NCBI RefSeq assembly: GCF_900207585.1
Contig: NZ_OAOP01000006.1
Location: forward strand, 124,001 to 188,000
Direction of reading: 5' to 3'
Length of the DNA: 64,000 nt
Origin: Bacillus oleivorans
Lineage (GTDB): Bacteria; Bacillota; Bacilli; Bacillales; JC228
Shown here: positions 36,138-44,997 of the stretch, piece by piece
How the letters are laid out: each line of letters begins with the position of its first letter
Numbering within the stretch: the stretch's first letter is position 1
The notes under the pieces: model-generated
Told to the model about the DNA's origin: nothing
The model's input: the letters and a program-made list of their open reading frames with translations, nothing else
Database searches by the model: none
Program-made: the position numbers and the translations under genes

Positions 36138-39100
36138 CTATTCCTGTTCATGAGTTTCGACCATGGTATACAGATACACATCTTCATAATAAGCCGTTGT
36201 TACCCAAGCATTTGAGCTAGATAGTAAAATTCGAATATAGCTTGCATTGGCTGGGGCTACACTTGTAAATTCCTTTTGAATCCAGCTCCCTCTTGGTGTT
36301 TCAAAGGTAATTCCAAGGCCGCTGGTTATATTGATTTCCTGCCGATTTTCATCATAGTAACGCACCTGGAATAACGTCCTGCTGCTTGAAAATGGCAAGC
36401 CTGTGTCAGGATTTACTGGCGGAATTCCTAAATATACACTTACTCCTGCCGTGTATTCCTTCCCAGGTTCTACTGCAATCAGATTAGACTGTAAAGCCGT
36501 GTAACCACTTGTAGTGGCATCAATTAATTTGATACTTCTAGTACCAGATAATGACTGTTCCTCAGACGAGGAGATCGAAGTATACCCCGCTTTTTCTTGT
36601 CTAATCGACCAGCCTGGAATGGTTCCATCTGGCAGGATTGACTCAAAATCATGATTTTCAATCGCCAAATAGGTTTTGACAGGTTCACCCGGTATATAAA
36701 CAATTACATGTTCGGAGTCTTGCTTGCCATTGTAGTGTGCGGTAATCGTTACTTCGCCGGATGCTATTCCTGTGATATTCATTCCATCTATTTCGGCAAT
36801 CGATGGGTTTGATGAAATTAATTGCACGCCAAAACCAATTATTCTTTCTTCAAAACTGCCATCTGAAATATTTTGATAGGTTCCAGACACTATGACCGTC
36901 TCCGAATTACCGACCGCTATTTGATAATTAGGGATTTGTAAGTCAATCGATTGCAAGACTTCATTTGATACGATCACGGGCACCTCTGTAGTTTGGCCAT
37001 TGAACTCTGCAACGATCATGGCCTCTCCTTCTTGAATTCCTGTAACTCTATTCTCCTGAATATCGACTATGCCCTCTGGATAGGAAGACAAAATAGCAGA
37101 ATCAGATACTTCCACAGCAAGCGGTCCATATATAGCCGATACTTTGAGTTCTTCTTCATCGCCTACGAGCAATTCCACCTGACTCGGATCAACTTCTATT
37201 CTTGATAAGCCATAAACATTCACTGTCGGCAGAGAAACTGGTGTACCATAACCAATCCCCTCTTTGTAAACGAACACCTGATAATGATGGGCTCCTTCGG
37301 ATGGTGCAGGGATGACCAATTCAGCCGGTTGGCTGCCTTCAACGATTCCGGCAGATATGATGGCATCGCCTTCTCTCACTTCGATTAGAGCATTTTGATT
37401 GGACTTTACCGTTAAGCTGAGATCAGAGCCATAAATAAGAGCAGTACTTTCTACTGCAATTACTTCAACCTTTGGCAATTCTCTAGGGTCTGCGATAGTA
37501 TACATGTAGGCGTCATCATAATACTCAGCCGTCATCCAGCCATAATAGCCGTTTAAAATGAGGCGAGCAGATTTTGCATGCTCTGGAGCAGTGCTGGTAA
37601 GAGAAACATGAAACCACTCTTCTATTGGAATTAAAATCTTATCATTGGTAATTTCAGCCGCTTCTACTTCCTCATCATTTTCATTAAAGTAACGGATTTG
37701 GAAAAAGGATTGACTGTTAACTGGCATTTTATTATCTGGTATGTCATTGTTTTTACTGCTTATGAATACATGAACTCCAGCTGTATACTCACGGCCTGGC
37801 TCAATGAATATGAAATCAGACTGATATTCTGTTTTACCAGTAGTCGTACTATCAACCAGTTTCAAGCTTCTTTGACCCGATCTTGCCTTTTCAGTTGTTG
37901 AGAAGGATGGATCTCTGTTTTTTCCCTTTAAAAGAGACCAACCGTATATCTCTCCCGATTCATCAACCTTTTCATAGCTATTGTTTAATACCTTTAGGTA
38001 TGATTGAACCGGTTCTGGGTTTTTTACTGTGATTTCCTGCGGCGGCAGGGAGAGACCCATATAGGTTCCGGTTAATGTAACTTGGCCGGCTTTTTTAGGG
38101 ATGATTATACCTTCTTCTATACTTGCTATTTCTGGGTCAGAACTTTCAATTTCAGCAATTCTTGATACATTGACAGTCCAGCCGTAAATGTCAGCCTCAA
38201 CAAGAATTTCCGCGGGGTTATCGACGGTCAGAACTTCTGGAATCAAGAATCTCAGATTTTGTGGTTGCTCTGCCAGTCTTTTCATCACCTTTGTTGCTTG
38301 CGCAAAATAGATATCATTTTTGTTATTTAGAGTAAATATCAATACATTTTCGGCTAATATTTTGCTTGTCATAGTAGCGGGCTCTATTACGGTTAGTATA
38401 CCGCCTACATTTGTATAGAGGAGGCCATCCAATCCCCAATATTGTTTAACAGGTCTCCATCGTCCATAATTTGTAACCTCTGGGTACACATTTTTGGATT
38501 TTACAATTTCAAAGTTTTGAGGGTTAAAAGCAAAAACAAAGCCGTTTGCTGCGCCCCAAATGAACCCATCAGGACCAACGGTTAACCCGCTTATCATAGG
38601 TACTGTAGCGCTTAGTCCATCAAGCGCAAGCTCCCATTCCTTAACCTTTGTTTTGGTTGCGAAATCCCATGCAAACAGTTTGGCTTTCACGGCTATAGGA
38701 TCTGACCCTAGGCCGCCATGGATCGTTGTTGAACCATAAACAATTCCATCTTTATATACAAGCCCTGCAATACTTTGATTCTCTACAATGTTTCGATATA
38801 CTTCAAAAACGGGCAGATTAGCATCATCTGAAGCATCTGGGTCATAGACCGTTAATGCCCCGCCCTGTTCGGAGTATTCAGGAATGGTCCCGATTAATAA
38901 TTTTCCCGCTCCTTCCTGGAGAACAAATGGGCGATCCTGCTCATGGCCTATTTCAAAGAGAAAAACAGGACCTGTCTCCAATATTTTATAATTGGTATCC
39001 CACCCATAGATTTCAGCCTTTGGGTATAGACCAAAATAAAGGGTATCACCAACGCTTCCCATTCCTTCTGCCTGCCCTAATCTAAATAGAGATAATTGAT

Positions 39101-41306
39101 CTTGCTTTGCCGGATCATAGACTGCGCCTTCTGTCCCCATATAACTGCTGATGTAAATGTTCCCATCAGGACCTTTTTCCATCGCCTGCAGATTAAGCGG
39201 CTGTCCATCCACTAATGAAGGTAAAACAACACGTTTTTGAATCCTAGGATCCGATAAAACAATCTTACCGTCGAATGAGATCGTAACCATGGCCGGCCCA
39301 TCAAATTCAGTTTGATTCTGAACTTCCATCCATTTACTATTGCGAATGGAACCGTCAAAAGGCATCGCCATTCTTTCTTCTAATGTTTCAATGTCAATCT
39401 CCCACATGTATTTATCTTTTTTACTCGTATAAACCTTGCCTTCATGCTGCCCTGTAACAGCCATTAATCCCCGGATATTGGTTAAAACCTTATCTCTCCA
39501 CTCTTGTCTTTCAAGATCGAAAACCAAAATAATCGATGGTCCATTAAAGAAAGCAAATAAATAATGATTTACTACACTCATTCCATAAACAGAACCCATA
39601 CTATCGTATTGACCCTGGTAGATTGGATCCTCTGGTGTTCCTGGCAATTCAATTCGCTCTTTTTCTTTCGTTTCCGGATTGATTTTCCAAACCCGGCCAT
39701 TGGTTGTACCGGTTCCCGCATAGACATAACCATCATAGTAGGCAATCGATCTAATATAGTCCTCAGCATGATCGACACTTTCCCCTAGTAAATCAGTTAT
39801 TTCTAGTGTTGCAGCATCAATTCTAAAAACACGGCCGCCAATGGAAGCAGAATAAATTCCGCCATATACATTCCCGCTCTCATCAGACGTTAATGACCAG
39901 ATCGATTCAGCCCCGCTTATTGGAATACCTAAATCTGTTACTTGCTTTGTATCAGGGGAATAAACAAACATTTTTCTGGAAGCACCGATATAGACCCGGC
40001 CATCTGGTGTAAGACAATGGGACCAAGCATTCGAAGCTCCCTCTAACGGATAGGAATAAAGAAGTCTTTGATGATCGATATCGATCACATTAAATTTAGC
40101 CCAATCCCCAGACGAAGCACTTCCAGTTACGGTGGTATAAACAATATTTACTCCGTTTTCCTGTCCATATGCAGCATCAATCGTTTGTGCTGTTTGAATC
40201 GGACTTCCAAGATCAATGATCGAAGGATCGAAGTTGGCGGTCTCGATACCTGCATTTGCTGCAGCGGACATCAGACTGTAATCACTAGGGACAGGTGAGA
40301 ATTTTTTTGTAAAATCAATGATTTTTGTAAGTGTAGCAGATTTCTTATTTAATAATTTCTTAAATTCACCTGGAGCATCCTCAAAATCTACTGCCTCTGT
40401 AATAAATGAACTGACATCAATTCTTTCTTCACTTAAAAGCCTTATAAATTCCTCAATATTTCTGCCTTCGGTCCAGCGCACAAAGCCATAAGGATAATCA
40501 ATCGCCTCTGCTTCATAAACTGAATCGTAACGGCCAGGTCCGCCAGCTCTTGAGATCAGAATTTGTGCTTCTTTACTAAACATGAGGCTCCTAGGGAATT
40601 CAGGCTCTACATCGCCAACAATGACAACTTTCCCTCTGTTTCGGATCCACTTTAGAATCTCCCCTGTAAGCGGAGTATGTTTCCCACCCATACATAGCAA
40701 GACAGCATCTGCCCCATGCCCTTTTGTAGACATATGGATTTCATTTTCTAAACCTTCGATCGTGCTATGAGTTTTTATATTGGTTTCTCTTTGAAGCATG
40801 GTGGTTCGTTCTTCAAAAAGGTCATACCCAATCACCTTATACGCAGCCGCATCTGCAATTTTCGCAATCATTTGCCCAAGAAGTCCTAACCCGGTTACGA
40901 TCACAGTTTCACCAAACTGCAAATCTGCAATCCGCAATGCATGAATGGCAATTGCCCCAATCCCAGCGAGTGCCGCTTCCCTTGCATCGACGTGTTCGGG
41001 AACTTTGGCAAACAATGTTTTAGGAACAAGCAAATACTCGGCATGGTGGACATAGGGTGCGCCGTAGCAAGCGACTAAATCACCAATTTTCACATCCTCA
41101 ATCTCACTTCCGGCTTCCTCGACAATCCCAACTGCACTATAGCCAAGCGGAATTTTCTTTCCCTCGCTCGATTGAATTGCTAAAAGTTCCGTACCTGGAG
41201 AAATCACTGAATATAAGGTTTTCACCAATACATAAGAAGGTCTAATTGAAGGTTTTGATTCTTCTGCTATTTCAACGGAATGATTATAAGCCACTATTTT
41301 TTTCAA
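36138..41306 (-). CDS. Fusion of MDR dehydrogenase with beta-propeller/Big2/CBM protein
   Basis: The single 1722-codon frame starts at TTG, eight bases after AAGGAGGG. Residues 1-332 are a medium-chain dehydrogenase (VISPGTEL, VTGLGLLGQMIAKI at 137-150, and a normal C-terminal end TLTKIIDF). From about 380 to 1010 comes a large repetitive beta-propeller (GPDGNIYISS, GPDGFIWGAANGFVFAFNP). Then follow a bacterial Ig-like module (1023-1094), a galactose-binding/CBM-like module (1100-1272), an Ig-like stretch (1278-1364), two Big2 modules (1366-1537) and a second CBM-like module (1543-1718) that is paralogous to the first. The later modules normally occur in exported proteins, yet there is no signal peptide. 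The junction (near 40300) lies in a run of seven A residues. I cannot tell a real fusion from an indel. Confidence 0.8.
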   Translation of the reverse strand: MKKIVAYNHSVEIAEESKPSIRPSYVLVKTLYSVISPGTELLAIQSSEGKKIPLGYSAVGIVEEAGSEIEDVKIGDLVACYGAPYVHHAEYLLVPKTLFAKVPEHVDAREAALAGIGAIAIHALRIADLQFGETVIVTGLGLLGQMIAKIADAAAYKVIGYDLFEERTTMLQRETNIKTHSTIEGLENEIHMSTKGHGADAVLLCMGGKHTPLTGEILKWIRNRGKVVIVGDVEPEFPRSLMFSKEAQILISRAGGPGRYDSVYEAEAIDYPYGFVRWTEGRNIEEFIRLLSEERIDVSSFITEAVDFEDAPGEFKKLLNKKSATLTKIIDFTKKFSPVPSDYSLMSAAANAGIETANFDPSIIDLGSPIQTAQTIDAAYGQENGVNIVYTTVTGSASSGDWAKFNVIDIDHQRLLYSYPLEGASNAWSHCLTPDGRVYIGASRKMFVYSPDTKQVTDLGIPISGAESIWSLTSDESGNVYGGIYSASIGGRVFRIDAATLEITDLLGESVDHAEDYIRSIAYYDGYVYAGTGTTNGRVWKINPETKEKERIELPGTPEDPIYQGQYDSMGSVYGMSVVNHYLFAFFNGPSIILVFDLERQEWRDKVLTNIRGLMAVTGQHEGKVYTSKKDKYMWEIDIETLEERMAMPFDGSIRNSKWMEVQNQTEFDGPAMVTISFDGKIVLSDPRIQKRVVLPSLVDGQPLNLQAMEKGPDGNIYISSYMGTEGAVYDPAKQDQLSLFRLGQAEGMGSVGDTLYFGLYPKAEIYGWDTNYKILETGPVFLFEIGHEQDRPFVLQEGAGKLLIGTIPEYSEQGGALTVYDPDASDDANLPVFEVYRNIVENQSIAGLVYKDGIVYGSTTIHGGLGSDPIAVKAKLFAWDFATKTKVKEWELALDGLSATVPMISGLTVGPDGFIWGAANGFVFAFNPQNFEIVKSKNVYPEVTNYGRWRPVKQYWGLDGLLYTNVGGILTVIEPATMTSKILAENVLIFTLNNKNDIYFAQATKVMKRLAEQPQNLRFLIPEVLTVDNPAEILVEADIYGWTVNVSRIAEIESSDPEIASIEEGIIIPKKAGQVTLTGTYMGLSLPPQEITVKNPEPVQSYLKVLNNSYEKVDESGEIYGWSLLKGKNRDPSFSTTEKARSGQRSLKLVDSTTTGKTEYQSDFIFIEPGREYTAGVHVFISSKNNDIPDNKMPVNSQSFFQIRYFNENDEEVEAAEITNDKILIPIEEWFHVSLTSTAPEHAKSARLILNGYYGWMTAEYYDDAYMYTIADPRELPKVEVIAVESTALIYGSDLSLTVKSNQNALIEVREGDAIISAGIVEGSQPAELVIPAPSEGAHHYQVFVYKEGIGYGTPVSLPTVNVYGLSRIEVDPSQVELLVGDEEELKVSAIYGPLAVEVSDSAILSSYPEGIVDIQENRVTGIQEGEAMIVAEFNGQTTEVPVIVSNEVLQSIDLQIPNYQIAVGNSETVIVSGTYQNISDGSFEERIIGFGVQLISSNPSIAEIDGMNITGIASGEVTITAHYNGKQDSEHVIVYIPGEPVKTYLAIENHDFESILPDGTIPGWSIRQEKAGYTSISSSEEQSLSGTRSIKLIDATTSGYTALQSNLIAVEPGKEYTAGVSVYLGIPPVNPDTGLPFSSSRTLFQVRYYDENRQEINITSGLGITFETPRGSWIQKEFTSVAPANASYIRILLSSSNAWVTTAYYEDVYLYTMVETHEQE

Positions 41307-41321
41307 AAGGCTTCCCTCCTT

Positions 41322-42374
41322 TTAATTTTGGAGCCATTTGTTTAATTGGGCTTTAACAAATTCATCATCATGCAAATGAGGATACTGTTCATATACTCGA
41401 CCAATTTCCTCTGATTGGCCGAGACTTAACTTTTCCCTTTCAAGCAGGCACCAATTCCCCTGCAGGATTCCTTGCCTAGCTAATACTTCGTTAATTCCGG
41501 CAATACTTCCTTTAAATTGGTGTTTTGCGTCAAAAAATGCTCCATTAGCATCAGTTATTTCTTGACCTACTGTTAATAATTTACTAGGAATATAATCTTG
41601 TTCCCGAGCAGCTTTAATCTCTTCGAACAGTTCAACAACCCGTTTCGTCCAAACTGACCAGTGGCCCAAAAGACCTCCGACAATCCTCTTTTCGACAAGC
41701 TGATCACCTACTTTAATCCGATAAGCAGTCAGCAGGTCGTTGACAATGTTATCGTCATTACCTGTATAAAGCGCAATTTCATCACGTCTGTCTGAATGGG
41801 CAACAGCTCTTACCACATCTAATGTTTGGTAGCGGTTAAAGGGGGCAATTTTAATCGCATAGACATTGGGTAAACTTGCAAGCTGCTTCCAGAATTCATA
41901 GGATAAAACCCGGCCTCCTACAGAAGGCTGAAGATAAAAACCAAAAACGGGAATGATCCCTGCAATTTTTTCAGTTCTTTGAATCAATTGGCTCTCCGAT
42001 AATTCCTCTAATCCGCCCATACTGAGCAGCCCTAAGTCATATCCGATTTCCTTGGCAAATATGGCTTCTTTTATGGCTTGATCGGCAGGACCGCAAATAC
42101 CAGCTACTTTTATAAAATCTGGCTGGTTTGCTTTTTTTATTTCTTCCATTGCGATCGATAACACTTTCTCAAACAGGTTAAATTTCGGATCACGGATTTC
42201 AAATTGTGTCGTATGTACCCCAACCGCTACTCCCCCGACCCCTGCATCAATGTAGTATCTGGTAAGCGCACGCTGTCCTCTCTCATCCAGCTTGCGCTCA
42301 CTGGTCAGGGCTAACGGATGGGCCGGAATGACTGTCCCTTCAAACAACCTTTTTTTGATAGCAGCATCCATCAT
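41322..42374 (-). CDS. Dihydrodipicolinate synthase-family aldolase/lyase
   Basis: The 350-residue protein is a class I TIM-barrel lyase of the DHDPS/NAL family, somewhat longer than the usual 290-300. GGVAVGVHTTQF resembles the substrate loop, PVFGFYLQPSVGG carries the conserved tyrosine position, and YAIKIAPFN holds the likely Schiff-base lysine. Family members cleave or dehydrate keto-sugar acids. It overlaps the epimerase gene by one base and precedes the fusion gene by 15. Confidence 0.82.
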   Translation of the reverse strand: MMDAAIKKRLFEGTVIPAHPLALTSERKLDERGQRALTRYYIDAGVGGVAVGVHTTQFEIRDPKFNLFEKVLSIAMEEIKKANQPDFIKVAGICGPADQAIKEAIFAKEIGYDLGLLSMGGLEELSESQLIQRTEKIAGIIPVFGFYLQPSVGGRVLSYEFWKQLASLPNVYAIKIAPFNRYQTLDVVRAVAHSDRRDEIALYTGNDDNIVNDLLTAYRIKVGDQLVEKRIVGGLLGHWSVWTKRVVELFEEIKAAREQDYIPSKLLTVGQEITDANGAFFDAKHQFKGSIAGINEVLARQGILQGNWCLLEREKLSLGQSEEIGRVYEQYPHLHDDEFVKAQLNKWLQN

Positions 42375-43390
42375 TAAAATACCCCTTCACGCTCTTGAAA
42401 ATGGGTAGGTTTATTATGGGTAACGCCATCATTCATCACCCATTCAGATATCATTTGAATCATGTGCTGGACAGATACCTTTGGATAGCCAAATAATTGA
42501 TGAGCTCTCGACGCATTATTTAATAACGCCAAATCATCCTCTTCGTTGATAAATTGAGGCTTCTTTCCAAATCGTTTGCCAAACTGCTCTGCCAGCCAGC
42601 GGACTGATAGTGTTTCAGGACCTGTTATATTTAGGATTTTAGGCGGTGATTGACAATGCAGTAAGGAACGAATCGCAAATTCATTGGCATCTCCTTGCCA
42701 GATGACATTGACATTGCCCATTGTTAAATCTATTAGCTCCTCTTCTGCTACTTGTCTCGCGATTTCCAGCAACACGCCATATCGGAGATCAATCGCATAA
42801 TTTAAGCGGAATAAGAGCATAGGCGTGCTGTTTTTTCTCGAAAAATAGGTGAGGATCCTCTCTCTTCCTAAACAAGACTGAGCATATTCGCCAATCGGGT
42901 TTACCTCTTTTTCTTCAGAACTGTTATTGCTGACCACCCGGGTTAATGGATAGACATTTCCAGTTGAAAAAGCAACAATCCGCGAATCCGAAAATTTCTC
43001 GGCAATCCTTCCAGGCAGGTATGTATTCATCGCCCATGTGTAGTGTTCATTTCCAACAGTTCCAAATTTATTCCCTGCCATATAAATTATGTTTTTAATA
43101 TTCGGTAATGACTGGAGTGAGTTTTCATCCAATAAATCGGCAGCAACCGTTTCAATCCCGAAATCTTTCAATTCCTTATCAAGCGTTCCTGATGAAAACC
43201 GTGAAACACCTATTACACGTTTTTTTAACTTCGCATGATCGACTGCTCGCTTAGTCAATTTCGCTAAGGTCGGTCCCATTTTCCCTCCAACCCCTAAAAT
43301 CATGATGTCACCATCTAAAGATTGAAGGTCCTTTATAAGCCGATCAGACGGTGTTGTCATAAATTCTTCTAACTCTGCAACGTTTTTCAT
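42374..43390 (-). CDS. NAD-dependent epimerase/dehydratase (extended SDR)
   Basis: The 338-residue extended SDR has a Rossmann motif LGVGGKMGPTLAKLTKRA, NIIYMAG at strand 4, and AFSTGNVYP at the active-site strand. The conserved YxxxK is atypical (the candidate region is EYAQSCLGRERI). The C-terminal domain has ILNITGPETLSVRWLA, as in sugar-nucleotide epimerases. It is the first gene of the operon running down to 28601, with the box-containing promoter 70 bases upstream. Confidence 0.82.
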   Translation of the reverse strand: MKNVAELEEFMTTPSDRLIKDLQSLDGDIMILGVGGKMGPTLAKLTKRAVDHAKLKKRVIGVSRFSSGTLDKELKDFGIETVAADLLDENSLQSLPNIKNIIYMAGNKFGTVGNEHYTWAMNTYLPGRIAEKFSDSRIVAFSTGNVYPLTRVVSNNSSEEKEVNPIGEYAQSCLGRERILTYFSRKNSTPMLLFRLNYAIDLRYGVLLEIARQVAEEELIDLTMGNVNVIWQGDANEFAIRSLLHCQSPPKILNITGPETLSVRWLAEQFGKRFGKKPQFINEEDDLALLNNASRAHQLFGYPKVSVQHMIQMISEWVMNDGVTHNKPTHFQEREGVF

Positions 43391-43460
43391 TTCACCACTC
43401 CTTATCTGAAATCTATAACACTTTTAAACTGAGACAGAATATTGCGAATAATTACCTTAC

Positions 43461-43489
43461 ATTTTATGAACCTGCCTATTAAAAGACAA
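43461..43489 (-). promoter_or_regulatory. Promoter of the catabolic operon
   Basis: On the minus strand TTGTCT (43484-43489) is followed after 17 bases by TAAAAT (43461-43466). The -35 hexamer is part of the conserved GTCT box, a geometry typical of activator-dependent promoters. Confidence 0.6.
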
Positions 43490-43510
43490 GTCTTTAAAGG
43501 GTCTTTTAAT
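43484..43510. promoter_or_regulatory. Conserved GTCT-N7-GTCT box upstream of the catabolic operon
   Basis: This 27-bp stretch matches 49397-49423 at 24 positions. It starts AGACAAGTCT (a small palindrome) and continues to a second GTCTTT. The two GTCT elements (43490 and 43501) are 11 bp apart, one helical turn. It overlaps the -35 region of the minus-strand operon. Confidence 0.7.
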
Positions 43511-43548
43511 GTCAAAAGAACTTAATAGCGTCCTATATTTTAACTATT

Positions 43549-43577
43549 TTGACAATTTATCCATCCAACTATAATAT
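43549..43577 (+). promoter_or_regulatory. Promoter of the island regulator gene
   Basis: TTGACA at 43549-43554 is followed by TATAAT at 43570 (15-base spacer) or TAATAT at 43572 (17-base spacer). It directs transcription of the 43630 gene. The GTCT pair at 43591-43612 lies just downstream, about where transcription would start. Confidence 0.65.
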
Positions 43578-43590
43578 ATCTACTAAGGGA

Positions 43591-43612
43591 CGTGTCTTTA
43601 TTGTGTCTATTC
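43591..43612. promoter_or_regulatory. Third GTCT-N7-GTCT element, in front of the regulator gene
   Basis: GTCT starts at 43594 and 43605, again 11 bp apart, in the context GTGTCTTTATTGTGTCTATT. It lies between the promoter and the ribosome binding site of the regulator gene, which suggests autorepression. Confidence 0.5.
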
Positions 43613-43629
43613 AAAGGAGTTGATCGGAA

Positions 43630-44988
43630 ATGCAAATGAATCATGGAGACAAGGATCTTTCAGAAATTACCATTGGGGTCATTGGTCCAGAAGCTTTGAT
43701 TCAAAAAATAAAGTATACGCTGAAGTCATTTCCAAATTTTAAACCTATCTTCTCAACCGTTACTCCCGAGAGCGTTATTACAGACGTCGCAAGTGAACTA
43801 ATGCATGACGTTGATGTGTTAATGTTTACCGAGTATCATCTTTATAATCTTGCCAAACAAACGCTAGACTTCCCGATTCCCGTTCACTATGTACCTTTAA
43901 TGGGGACTGGTCTGTACCGTTCTCTTTTTATGGTAAAAAACAGCTATGGTTTAAAACGCCTTTCCATTGATACGATCGACCGCAAATATGTAGAGCAAAT
44001 TCTGCACGAACTGCAGGAAGAACATTATGAAGTAAATGTTTTTAAAAGCAGTACGAAAGCTCCGATGATTAGCGACATAATCAAATTCCACATCCATAAC
44101 CATCAGCATGATGGTTCCATTGCCCTCACTGGGATCCAAGAGGTATCGATCAAATTAACGGAAATGAACATTCCAAATGAATGGGTCACGCCGACGAACC
44201 AGGATATGATTGTATCGCTGGAACGAGCTTTACTAGCCACTAATACTCGAAGAAACAAAGAGTCGCAAATTGTTTTTGGACTAATTGACGTCGATAATTT
44301 TAAAAAACTGATTGAGGGCTATCCTTCTGAACACGATGTTCAACTGCTCAAATTACAAATCCAACAGATGCTATTAGATTACATTAAACAGTTAGATGGC
44401 CATTTAATCAGCTTAGGCGGCAAGGAATACTCCTTTATCACGACCCGTGGTATTTTTGAACGTGAGACAAGGGGATACAAATTTATTCCATTGCTTCAGG
44501 AAGCTAACAATAAAATGGGAATTACCCTTAGCGTTGGAGTCGGCTTTGGCAGAACAGCTTCTGAAGCAGGAAGCCATGCACGTCTTGCATTAGGTCAGGC
44601 AAAAGAATTAGGCGGTAACGTGTGCTACATCGTTCGTGAAGATAAAAGTGTACTTGGGCCTGTTGATATCACAACAGATACCCAATACGAACAATACGAT
44701 TTATCGATTACAGATGCACAGCTGCTGGAAAAAGCTGAAAAAGCTGGAATGTCTGCTGCTTATATGACAAAGTTAATGGCCAGGGTTGCCCGTCATAAAA
44801 AATATGATTATACTGCACAAGAATTAGCGTCCACCCTTAACATCACGATTCGCAGTGCTCACCGGATATTGCTAAAATGGATGGATGCGGAAATCGTTGA
44901 CATTGTCGGTGAAGAAAAAATCACCTATAAGGGACGCCCACGCCGCATCTACCGGCTGAGCTTTATTATGGATGAAATAGCTAAATAA
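43630..44988 (+). CDS. Transcriptional regulator with degenerate GGDEF domain and C-terminal HTH
   Basis: The 452-residue protein has three parts. The N-terminal domain (1-190, ITIGVIGPEALIQKI) is alpha/beta and probably a ligand or receiver-like module. A GGDEF-like domain (213-338) keeps DVDNFKKL (220-227), but its signature is GGKEY (263-267), so cyclase activity is doubtful. The C-terminal winged helix-turn-helix (380-440) has LASTLNITIRSAHRILLKW. It is divergent from the catabolic operon and convergent with the transporter operon. It is the obvious candidate to bind the GTCT boxes. The effector could be a nucleotide or the imported sugar. Confidence 0.8.
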   Translation: MQMNHGDKDLSEITIGVIGPEALIQKIKYTLKSFPNFKPIFSTVTPESVITDVASELMHDVDVLMFTEYHLYNLAKQTLDFPIPVHYVPLMGTGLYRSLFMVKNSYGLKRLSIDTIDRKYVEQILHELQEEHYEVNVFKSSTKAPMISDIIKFHIHNHQHDGSIALTGIQEVSIKLTEMNIPNEWVTPTNQDMIVSLERALLATNTRRNKESQIVFGLIDVDNFKKLIEGYPSEHDVQLLKLQIQQMLLDYIKQLDGHLISLGGKEYSFITTRGIFERETRGYKFIPLLQEANNKMGITLSVGVGFGRTASEAGSHARLALGQAKELGGNVCYIVREDKSVLGPVDITTDTQYEQYDLSITDAQLLEKAEKAGMSAAYMTKLMARVARHKKYDYTAQELASTLNITIRSAHRILLKWMDAEIVDIVGEEKITYKGRPRRIYRLSFIMDEIAK

Positions 44989-44997
44989 CTTAATCTC

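Noticed and set aside
39578-39788. Antisense frames inside the fusion gene
   Set aside because: Shadows of the long frame with no initiation signals.
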